From: Planctomicrobium sp.
Lineage (GTDB): Bacteria > Planctomycetota > Planctomycetia > Planctomycetales > Planctomycetaceae
Assembly (NCBI GenBank): GCA_018659505.1
Contig: JABJMI010000531.1
Coordinates: 1 to 7,515, forward strand
Reading direction: 5' to 3'
Length of the DNA stretch: 7,515 bases
Every line of letters begins with the position of its first letter. Within the stretch, counting starts at the first letter, position 1. Position numbers and translations under genes: made by a program. Below, piece after piece: positions 1 to 5,530 of the stretch. Under the pieces are notes generated by a model. That model was not told where the DNA came from and did not search any database. It was given only the letters and a program-made list of their open reading frames with translations.

Positions 1-399
1 AAGCTTCGTGGCTCGAGAATGAACTCCCGGTTGGCATGAATAAACGTCTAAATGCCACGAGCCACTTTGAGTCTGATGAACATTTTGTAAGGCTCGGCGG
101 GAACTCACGATCCAGTAATTTCCTGGCTGATTGTCCAATTTCTCGCTGGGAAGATCTTCTTCTCCCACTAACTTCTGAGTGATGTGCTCCTCAGAAACGA
201 CTTCAGGTGTTTTTGGTTTTGGATGATATTCTGCGTTTGGTGAAGGGAGTTCTGGCAGGCTTTGGACAATGTTGATCTGACTGGCGTTGACCTGATCGGG
301 AACAGGTTCTTGTGCGCAAACGGGTGATGCCAGGACCGCGAAGAAGAGAACGCGGAGACAGAAGTAGAGAACGGGTAGCGAGCTACGTAAGTATGCCAT
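1..399 (-). CDS. Secreted protein, N-terminal part (runs off left edge)
   Basis: Reading the minus strand from the ATG at 397-399 gives 133 codons without a stop up to the window edge, so the 3' part is missing. Residues 1-29 are a Sec-type signal peptide: a short basic start (Arg5), a hydrophobic core (roughly residues 8-24) and a cleavage site after SPVCA, followed by QEP. The mature part begins with a Pro/Glu/Lys-rich stretch of about 70 residues, probably an unstructured linker. A folded segment then appears to start around the sequence NYWIVSSRRALQN and continues through SWHLDVYSCQPG. I do not recognise the family. The YWIVSSR segment faintly recalls the start of some planctomycete secreted alpha/beta-hydrolase-like proteins, but the catalytic part would lie outside the window. 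No Shine-Dalgarno sequence precedes the ATG. Instead, the start codon sits four bases from the end of a long inverted repeat (404-528), so translation may depend on leader structure. Confidence 0.75.
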   Translation of the reverse strand, partial: MAYLRSSLPVLYFCLRVLFFAVLASPVCAQEPVPDQVNASQINIVQSLPELPSPNAEYHPKPKTPEVVSEEHITQKLVGEEDLPSEKLDNQPGNYWIVSSRRALQNVHQTQSGSWHLDVYSCQPGVHSRATKL

Positions 400-403
400 T
401 TTT

Positions 404-528
404 GAATTTACGACGGATGATCGTGATGTTGGGTTCAAAAGTAGTAGCTTTGAATCTTTCCTAGTAAGAGAGATTCGCTATCAATTTTTGAACACTACCA
501 ACGAAAATAATCGTCCGTGAGTAAATTC
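404..528. repeat. Long imperfect inverted repeat in the leader of the 1-399 gene
   Basis: Six nested complementary segments fold this 125-base stretch into one long hairpin: 404-411 with 521-528 (GAATTTAC), 413-421 with 510-518 (8 of 9, one G-T), 428-432 with 498-502 (GTTGG), 433-440 with 486-493 (GTTCAAAA), 445-448 with 477-480 (TAGC), and 452-460 with 468-476 (GAATCT plus three more, one wobble), around a 7-base loop. About 43 bases per arm pair. The outer end lies four bases from the start codon at 399. It could be an RNA leader structure controlling translation, a cruciform operator, or the remnant of a small MITE-like element. I see no target-site duplication at its ends, and no second copy in the window. 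Confidence 0.7.
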
Positions 529-546
529 GGAACTATCGATGGTTCC
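529..546. promoter_or_regulatory. 18-bp near-perfect palindrome, candidate operator
   Basis: The sequence GGAACTATCGATGGTTCC is a palindrome apart from one T/G pair (arms GGAAC and GTTCC, centre ATCGAT). It directly abuts the outer end of the long inverted repeat. It lies just downstream of the candidate promoter at 580-607 when read on the minus strand, so a dimeric regulator bound here could block transcription of the secreted-protein gene. It could instead be one more stem in the leader RNA. No regulator gene in the window is an obvious partner. Confidence 0.4.
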
Positions 547-579
547 AAATGTCTTCAGCACCTCTATGGCTTCTAACTG

Positions 580-607
580 ATTGTCTGATCGGCAGCTTGC
601 AAGTCAA
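580..607 (-). promoter_or_regulatory. Candidate sigma70-type promoter for the 1-399 gene
   Basis: On the minus strand, TTGACT (602-607) is followed after 16 bases by GACAAT (580-585), matching 5 of 6 and 4 of 6 of the sigma70 consensus. Transcription would start near 573, giving a leader of about 170 bases that contains both the palindrome and the long inverted repeat. Planctomycete promoters are poorly defined, so this is a sequence match only. Confidence 0.3.
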
Positions 608-735
608 ACACAATCTGGAAAGAGAAAGAAATTCATCTCAAATCACATCTTTGCCTGCCAGAACACTCACCAGAGTCCTGCGGAATCTGCCGGTTTCACT
701 AGGTTTAAGCGATTCGAACAATATATCGGTTCTAC

Positions 736-2877
736 TTATTCCGGTTGTACCAGACTTTTGTCTCGCTTCACAAATTCGACCCAGCGACTGATCGCTGCGT
801 TTCGTTCAGCAATGGGAGCTTGCGAATGATATCCATAGTTTCGATCGGTCAGGCGGGTGACATGATAATGTGCCAACTCACGAATTGCTAAATCTTCGTT
901 GGCTAACAGCTTGACTAACATCTGTGAGGTCTCAGGTGACTGAGCGTCGACACGGCTGTATCCCCACAGCAAGCTGGTGATTTGCTCAACAAGCTCGGAG
1001 CGAAACAATCTCTCCATCTCATCACGTAGGATGTTGATGCGATCAGGATCTTCAGCGAGCCACTCTCTTAAAGAAACAATTGCAGCCAAGCGTGCTTCTT
1101 CGTGGTCAGATTTCAGAGCGGGGACAATTTCCAGATAGTTGTCCGTGAGTGCCAGCGTCAGCACAGCGAACTCTGCAATGATTGCTCGGCGATCCGCAGT
1201 CACAGGTGCAATACTCTGTAGCACATTTTCTTGGAATTCGCGTTCGTATGCTTTACTGAGTTGGCTGCGCGCTGGTGTCATTAAGACTTCATTGGGGTTT
1301 GTCCAAGCTGGAATCGCTGCAGGTTGATCGATTAGCAATTCTCCCGTTCGAGTCGCCCATGTCATCCAACCGGAAGAGCGTTGCAGTTCCATTAATTTCT
1401 CTTCTGGAAGTTCCAATGTCAGTTTCCCTTGAGTGACAGCCATTCCTCCCGAGGGCTTAAGTGGAGCATCATCAAAAATTCGACCTTCCGGTTGTGGAAG
1501 AGAAACTCCAATTGCGAGTTCTGTTTCCGTTTCACTCAAGTTGAATTTCCAGACATTGCCTCCGACAGTCACAGCGATAACACGGGCGTGAATCGAAGTT
1601 GCAGGACGTTTGATGAGAAGTTGACCACGTTCAAGACGAATCGACAAATCAATCCCTTCGACCGAGGGTAAACGTGTGATTCGTGTCCCACCGAAAACTT
1701 GGAGAGTGAGGTCATCTCGGAAATTTAGCTTCCCTTGAAACGGAATCGGGACAGCGAAAGAATCGCCGAATGTAATATCTCCACCTGCTGTCGTGACCCA
1801 GTGATCAGATCCTTCTGGATGCAAGATGTGGATTCCTTCTGCAGGAGAGATGGTCAAAGGGTTTTTCACAACGGGTTTCCCCAGAGGTTTTCCCAGAGGA
1901 GGTTTTTTAATTTCAGGGGGCACGCCTACTTTTGTGTTGGCAGCAATTTCAACAGGTTTATTATCTGCGTTCGATGAAGTATCGGACTGCATCTTTTTCG
2001 GTGGAGTATTGAGCGCACTTGTTGTTGCCAGGTTTGGTTTCGGAATTGAATTCGCAACGACTTCGGAATCAGCAGGTGGTGGCGGGTTAATTGAGACCCC
2101 AAGTTTTCCTTGTGGGACTTGTTGTGGAGTTGACGATTCTTGTGCAGCAATTTGCCTTCCGTCTCCAGCGTTAGGTGTCTGCTGTCCTGAGCCTTCGATG
2201 CCCTCAGCAATCTCACCTTGTTCGGCTATGATTGGTTCTCCAGTGATATTTCCAGCCAGTTTCTCACCACTGTACTTATTCCAAATCGATGGATCTGAAA
2301 CGATCAAGCCGACCCAGACCCCTGCAATAATAAGAACAAGCAAGGTCGTCCAGATTCGCCCAGAGCTGCGTCCTTTCTTCAGGTAATCCGGAAGCCCCTC
2401 GCTGAAGGAAGTCGGTTCCGGTGTTCCCATTCCTGAGGTCATTTGTGGAGCAGGTTTTGGCTCGGGAGATTGTGGAGGCGCGGTCGCTGCTTTATTAGCT
2501 CCCAATTCGTACATGCGATCACGCAATTCATCCGAAACATCAATTGGTTGCCCCATGACCATCGTCAGAATTTTATGACAGGCTGCAATCTCAGCGAGGT
2601 GTAATTCCGAGCCACGGCAAAGCTTCTCGAATTCAACAACTTGATTGGGTGAGAGGACATTCTCAAGATATTCGGAAACGATATTCGGGTCCGGTCCCGA
2701 ACCGGGTCCAGCGAGTTCAGGCGCCCCAATCCGACGACGGCGAATTGCTTCTCGAACCTGAGTGACTAAGGCAGCGGCCTCTTTGCTCTGATTGATCTTC
2801 TGACCAATCTCCCGAGCCTCATTCGGCTCCAGCACATCATCCAGATAAGCCAGCAATGTTCGTAATGTCAATTTCAT
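736..2877 (-). CDS. Single-span membrane protein: anti-sigma-like N-terminus, FecR-like and HEAT-like C-terminal parts
   Basis: This is a 713-residue protein. Residues 8-50 and 66-108 look like a tandem duplication of one helical motif: YLDDVLEPNEAREI at 11-24 and YLENVLSPNQVVEF at 70-83. The motif is reminiscent of cytoplasmic anti-sigma domains but lacks the HxxxCxxC zinc site. A Pro-rich linker (131-160) leads to one membrane span (about 175-194, TTLLVLIIAGVWVGLIV). A long low-complexity Pro/Ser/Asn region follows (200-345, including PLGKPLGKP). Residues 362-460 resemble a FecR-type beta domain (FGDSF, GGTRITRLP, LSIRLERGQLLI). Residues 545-705 are helical, HEAT-like, and end in LTDRNYGYHSQAP...RW, a motif typical of planctomycete HEAT proteins. 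The topology therefore suggests an inner-membrane regulator with its N-terminus in the cytoplasm and its C-terminus outside. Start support: GGAG (minus strand) five bases before the ATG. A terminator at 2993-3018 separates it from rsmD, so it probably has its own promoter. No sigma factor gene is adjacent. The exact function is unknown. Confidence 0.88.
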   Translation of the reverse strand: MKLTLRTLLAYLDDVLEPNEAREIGQKINQSKEAAALVTQVREAIRRRRIGAPELAGPGSGPDPNIVSEYLENVLSPNQVVEFEKLCRGSELHLAEIAACHKILTMVMGQPIDVSDELRDRMYELGANKAATAPPQSPEPKPAPQMTSGMGTPEPTSFSEGLPDYLKKGRSSGRIWTTLLVLIIAGVWVGLIVSDPSIWNKYSGEKLAGNITGEPIIAEQGEIAEGIEGSGQQTPNAGDGRQIAAQESSTPQQVPQGKLGVSINPPPPADSEVVANSIPKPNLATTSALNTPPKKMQSDTSSNADNKPVEIAANTKVGVPPEIKKPPLGKPLGKPVVKNPLTISPAEGIHILHPEGSDHWVTTAGGDITFGDSFAVPIPFQGKLNFRDDLTLQVFGGTRITRLPSVEGIDLSIRLERGQLLIKRPATSIHARVIAVTVGGNVWKFNLSETETELAIGVSLPQPEGRIFDDAPLKPSGGMAVTQGKLTLELPEEKLMELQRSSGWMTWATRTGELLIDQPAAIPAWTNPNEVLMTPARSQLSKAYEREFQENVLQSIAPVTADRRAIIAEFAVLTLALTDNYLEIVPALKSDHEEARLAAIVSLREWLAEDPDRINILRDEMERLFRSELVEQITSLLWGYSRVDAQSPETSQMLVKLLANEDLAIRELAHYHVTRLTDRNYGYHSQAPIAERNAAISRWVEFVKRDKSLVQPE

Positions 2878-2992
2878 CTTCGCTCCAATATCAAAAGTCC
2901 CTCTATATTAAGAGTGCCAATTGAGAGCGAATTTCGTACAGAAAGTCGTTCAGATTTCTTGTTTTGGGAGAAAACGTCTGGTTTTCAGTGGT

Positions 2993-3018
2993 AGAAAACT
3001 TGAAATAGCACTTTCAAG
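2993..3018 (-). terminator. Intrinsic terminator of rsmD
   Basis: On the minus strand, CTTGAAA pairs perfectly with TTTCAAG across a 6-base loop (GTGCTA), with a possible eighth G-T pair, and is followed directly by TTTTCT. The stem overlaps the rsmD stop codon (TGA at 3014-3016). It should end the transcript carrying rsmD and isolate the membrane-protein gene that follows. Confidence 0.75.
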
Positions 3019-3607
3019 CGGGCTCGCTGTTCTTCTCGCAGATATGCACTGTCATGCCGGACATGGTCATGGACCAGTCGATTTTCCATTCTTCTGGGAG
3101 TTCGAAGTCGGCTCGTTTAGGGACTCTGAAGACGAGAGTTACATCTTCTGTTGTGATGTCCTCTTTTGCTAAACGCTTCATTGATGACCAGAGAGGTTTC
3201 CCGGGGAGAATGGAAGGGACCATCTTGTAGGGAGGGTCGAAGAAGATCACTTCCCAGGGCGTGAATGTTTCGACTCGCTCTCCCTTGGGACGATACGAAC
3301 ACCGCAGAACATCCGCCGGCCAGACAAGTGTTTCCTCTTCGCAGCCAAGAGTTGCCACATTCTCCTTAAGGAGAGCCAATGCGGTGCGGTCTTTTTCGAT
3401 GAATGTAACTGTACTCGCACCCCGCGAGAGTGCTTCGAATCCTATCGTGCCGGTCCCTGCGAAAATGTCGGCGACCCGCTTGCCTTCAATGCGCTGATGA
3501 ATGTTCTCGAACAGTGACTCTTTCACGCGATCAGTGATCGGTCGTGTGGTCATCCCAGGATTCGTTTGAATTTTACGGCGTCGATACTTGCCGGCAATGA
3601 TGCGCAT
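3014..3607 (-). CDS. rsmD: 16S rRNA (guanine966-N2)-methyltransferase RsmD
   Basis: The protein transfers a methyl group from S-adenosylmethionine to N2 of G966 (E. coli numbering) of 16S rRNA during assembly of the small ribosomal subunit, in the cytoplasm. Its 197 residues match the usual family length. Visible motifs in order: MRIIAGKYRRRKI (1-13), the family signature TRPITDRVKESLFENI (21-36), SAM-binding motif I DIFAGTGTIGFEALSRGA (47-64), the acidic motif FIEKD (69-73) that would contact the SAM ribose, and the catalytic N-methyltransferase motif DPPY (124-127). The C-terminal part (145-193) is less conserved but complete. The ATG at 3607 opens directly on the family's N-terminal motif, although no good Shine-Dalgarno sequence precedes it. 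The gene lies 68 bases downstream of the FHA gene and may be co-transcribed. The leader holds a hairpin (3629-3659), and a terminator overlaps the stop codon. Confidence 0.95.
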   Translation of the reverse strand: MRIIAGKYRRRKIQTNPGMTTRPITDRVKESLFENIHQRIEGKRVADIFAGTGTIGFEALSRGASTVTFIEKDRTALALLKENVATLGCEEETLVWPADVLRCSYRPKGERVETFTPWEVIFFDPPYKMVPSILPGKPLWSSMKRLAKEDITTEDVTLVFRVPKRADFELPEEWKIDWSMTMSGMTVHICEKNSEPA

Positions 3608-3628
3608 GTGGCGTTCAGTAGATTTATT

Positions 3629-3659
3629 CGGAGAAGCAAAAGGTGAGGCAGCTTATCCG
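3629..3659. repeat. Hairpin between the FHA gene and rsmD
   Basis: CGGAGAAGC (3629-3637) and GCTTATCCG (3651-3659) pair over nine positions with one mismatch, around a 13-base loop. No T-run follows in either direction, so it is not a standard terminator. It lies 22 bases before the rsmD start, which lacks a strong ribosome binding site. It could be an RNA processing or stability element, or could influence rsmD translation. Confidence 0.45.
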
Positions 3660-3675
3660 ATGTTGAGGAGATTCG

Positions 3676-4275
3676 CTATTCAGAATCTTCAGCAAGACTT
3701 TCAAGATGCCGACGGATGATATCCTTTGCTTCCTCGGCGATTGAGGCGAATTCTTTTCGTCGCGGTTTGGCTGAGGTATCAACGGTTTCTTTTTTGGACT
3801 TGGGTTTCACTTTAGGGACATCGTAGGTCGCTGTATCTGATTCGAGTTGATTTTGATCAATCTCACTGGTCAGCCAGGCAGCGATATCGTCATCTGATAA
3901 AGGTTCTTCAATTTGTGAAGGAGACTTCACGGTGATTTTTACATCTTTGTTACTTGAGTCGTCAGCATCGCCCATCAAACGCAAGACCATAGGACCGACA
4001 GCGAGTGTCCCACCCGGTTTTAAGATTATCTCACCCTCAATAGGACGACCGTTTACAAAAGTACCATTGCGACTAACAAGATCTTTAACGAGTACGTCAT
4101 TATTCCGGACCGTCAAGATACAGTGGTGGCGACTGACGTCATCAGAACTAATACGAATTTTCGCATCTTCTCCACGTCCGATGATCGTTTCGACATCGGT
4201 AAGGCGAATCTTGCGACCTTTGTGCCGCCCTGTTTGGATTTCTAATAGATGAGTTTTACTCATAACTTTTGACAT
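3676..4275 (-). CDS. FHA-domain phosphopeptide-binding protein
   Basis: This is a 199-residue cytoplasmic protein. Residues 9-101 form a forkhead-associated domain, a phosphothreonine-binding module, with all the signature residues: GRG (33-35), SRHH (48-51), RNGT (69-72) and NG (75-76). The rest (102-199) has no recognisable domain: an acidic segment with DDDIAAWL (128-135), a Lys-rich linker (155-175) and a final amphipathic helix (about 176-195). Such tails may tether or partner other proteins, but this is inference. Two in-frame ATGs exist, at 4275 and 4263. The first is preferred because GGAGAGG lies 11 bases upstream, whereas the second has no ribosome binding site. The gene is 134 bases downstream of the response regulator on the same strand and 68 bases upstream of rsmD. 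The pairing with a response regulator suggests a role in signal transduction. The Ser/Thr kinase that would supply its ligand is not in the window. Confidence 0.92.
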   Translation of the reverse strand: MSKVMSKTHLLEIQTGRHKGRKIRLTDVETIIGRGEDAKIRISSDDVSRHHCILTVRNNDVLVKDLVSRNGTFVNGRPIEGEIILKPGGTLAVGPMVLRLMGDADDSSNKDVKITVKSPSQIEEPLSDDDIAAWLTSEIDQNQLESDTATYDVPKVKPKSKKETVDTSAKPRRKEFASIAEEAKDIIRRHLESLAEDSE

Positions 4276-4315
4276 TCAAATGAATGCCTCTCCTGACACT
4301 GCACATAAGTGGATC

Positions 4316-4332
4316 GAGGCGAACGCCGCCTC
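4316..4332. repeat. GC-rich hairpin between the response regulator and FHA genes
   Basis: GAGGCG (4316-4321) pairs perfectly with CGCCTC (4327-4332) around a 5-base loop. No T-run follows on the minus strand, so complete termination is unlikely. It may reduce read-through from the response regulator into the FHA gene or protect an RNA end. Confidence 0.4.
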
Positions 4333-4409
4333 AGGTTCTTGCTCTGACAAACCTTTCAGATGTTGCCGCGACGCTCTTCTTTAACTATCAGTTCGGTCAT
4401 GACAGACTA

Positions 4410-4967
4410 TTAATCGTGCATTGGGACGACAGCAGGCTGACCGCAGCGAGGACAATTCAAAGTACGTCCACGATGTGATGCTTTGACTTTTAGTTTCTTA
4501 CCGCACTCGCCGCAACTAAAGCGAACTTTCTCTGAATCGCCAGTCTTGGAACCTAAGTGCCGCTGCTTCCAGACTTCTTCTGCAATAATATGAATTTGCT
4601 CCAGAAGGTCGTCTGGATCATAAGGTTTTGTCATGTACCCATCTGCCCCGACGCGAGCTGCCAAGGCACGGGAATCATCCATGTCGACTGCTGTCAGCAT
4701 CATCACGGGAGTGAACGGGTTGTCTTTTTTCATCCGCTCACAGACTTCAAAGCCTGAAACTTCGTTTGGCAGCATGACGTCAAGTAGCACGAAGTCTGGT
4801 AAGTGCATTGTATATGCAACTTGTGCCTGACCTGAATCTTTCGCTATCTCAACTGTATATTTTTTGGAAGTCAAAAATGTTTTCAGAAACTCAGCTTCGT
4901 CCCGGTTGTCTTCAACAACAAGGATGCGGTTGACCACGGCATCAATAGGGGTCATTCCGTTACTCAT
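4410..4967 (-). CDS. Response regulator: receiver domain fused to a C-terminal zinc ribbon
   Basis: This is a 185-residue cytoplasmic protein. Residues 13-130 form a complete CheY-like receiver domain: acidic pocket Glu19/Asp20 (ILVVEDNRDE), phosphorylation site Asp63 (LLDVMLP), switch Thr92 (MMLTA) and conserved Lys114 (TKPYD). After a short linker, residues 149-181 form a zinc ribbon with Cys152/Cys155 (CGEC) and Cys172/Cys175 (CPRCG), presumably binding one Zn ion. There is no DNA-binding helix-turn-helix, GGDEF or other usual output domain. The ribbon is therefore the only candidate output, for protein or nucleic-acid contact. The ATG at 4967 is supported by a strong ribosome binding site (GGAGG, four bases upstream); a second Met at residue 5 is less likely. 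It is the first gene of a possible unit with the FHA gene and rsmD. No histidine kinase is seen, so it is an orphan within this window. Confidence 0.93.
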   Translation of the reverse strand: MSNGMTPIDAVVNRILVVEDNRDEAEFLKTFLTSKKYTVEIAKDSGQAQVAYTMHLPDFVLLDVMLPNEVSGFEVCERMKKDNPFTPVMMLTAVDMDDSRALAARVGADGYMTKPYDPDDLLEQIHIIAEEVWKQRHLGSKTGDSEKVRFSCGECGKKLKVKASHRGRTLNCPRCGQPAVVPMHD

Positions 4968-5092
4968 TGTTCCTCCGAAACTGAGTTGCTATTTCGAAAC
5001 ATATAAAATTGATTTGAGTAGTTCCCTGATGCCGTATTGGCTCTGGGACCTATTAGATGGAAGTGAATAAGATCAACTGTTCAGCATGAAGT

Positions 5093-5121
5093 CTTATAGT
5101 TTAATCTAAATGAAATATCAC
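5093..5121 (-). promoter_or_regulatory. Weak candidate promoter for the response regulator gene
   Basis: On the minus strand, GTGATA (5116-5121) and TATAAG (5093-5098) are 17 bases apart, matching 4 of 6 and 5 of 6 of the sigma70 consensus. This would give a leader of about 120 bases before the ATG at 4967. In an AT-rich region such matches arise easily by chance. Confidence 0.2.
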
Positions 5122-5198
5122 AGAACACGATAAACCGGTCAACATCTATGAATTCAAACAGAAATCCATACTTCTAATCCAGATAACCCATCCATACC

Positions 5199-5248
5199 TT
5201 CTGAGAAGTTTGAATTTAGTAATCAAGATTAGCTCATCTTACTCAGAA
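5199..5248. repeat. Imperfect inverted repeat in the intergenic region
   Basis: The outer arms TTCTGAG (5199-5205) and CTCAGAA (5242-5248) are perfectly complementary. A shorter inner pair, TAATC and GATTA, lies around 5220-5230. The middle parts do not pair well. It may be an operator or a folded RNA. It shows no T-run and is not next to either gene. Confidence 0.3.
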
Positions 5249-5432
5249 CTAACAAGAATGAACAGCTATTGAGTGGCATGGAAAACTACCGAGAGGCTAT
5301 CTGAAAGTTTGAAAGTTCAGCTCGTCAGACGCAATTGCATGGATCGTCGACACTTAGAATCCGTCCGTTCATGCGTCGTCACATAAGACGATTCCTCGTT
5401 TCAGGTTAGAGAATATTATTGTCAGCGGGACA

Positions 5433-5461
5433 TTGGATTGGTTAAAATGGAATGTTATGTA
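5433..5461 (+). promoter_or_regulatory. Candidate promoter for the Tat-secreted protein gene
   Basis: TTGGAT (5433-5438) and TATGTA (5456-5461) are spaced by 17 bases, each matching 4 of 6 of the sigma70 consensus. Transcription would start near 5468, about 60 bases before the ATG at 5531. This is a sequence match only. Confidence 0.25.
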
Positions 5462-5530
5462 CTCAAAAGAGTTCATTAAAATTCAAGATGCCTCCGCCAC
5501 TTCAACTAATTCTTACACAGGGGATGGATC

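Larger units (their letters stand above)
4968..5530. other. Divergent intergenic region of about 560 bases
   Basis: This AT-rich stretch separates the minus-strand response regulator from the plus-strand Tat protein. I found no convincing gene, tRNA or fixed RNA. A short plus-strand frame beginning at 5452 has no recognisable protein features and overlaps the real start at 5531 out of frame. The region holds weak promoter matches for both directions (5093-5121 minus, 5433-5461 plus) and an imperfect inverted repeat (5199-5248). It is long for a simple double promoter, so a small RNA or regulatory sites could be hidden here. Confidence 0.5.

Noticed and set aside
1..6. HindIII site (AAGCTT) exactly at the left edge, suggesting a cloning boundary
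   Set aside because: The reading frame runs cleanly through it, and a single 6-base match at an edge is not evidence of a vector junction.
470..481. 12-base repeat GAGATTCGCTAT also present at 3668-3679
   Set aside because: One or two shared 12-mers are expected by chance in a window of this size. The second copy lies at the end of the FHA gene with no shared context.
404..528. The long inverted repeat as an insertion-sequence end or complete MITE
   Set aside because: No target-site duplication flanks it, no transposase is near, and no second copy is present. It is kept only as an alternative.
549..829. Two overlapping plus-strand reading frames of about 80 codons
   Set aside because: They run across the non-coding gap into the antisense of the 713-residue gene, share sequence in different frames, and show no domain or ribosome binding site.
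1826..2386. A 186-codon plus-strand frame inside the 713-residue gene
   Set aside because: It lies antisense to the low-complexity linker and membrane-span region, whose biased composition keeps the opposite strand open. There is no independent support.
2902..2926. TTGGCA/TGGCAC sequence upstream of the 713-residue gene as a sigma54 or sigma70 promoter
   Set aside because: The -12 TTGC element needed for sigma54 is absent, and no -10 box lies at proper spacing for sigma70.
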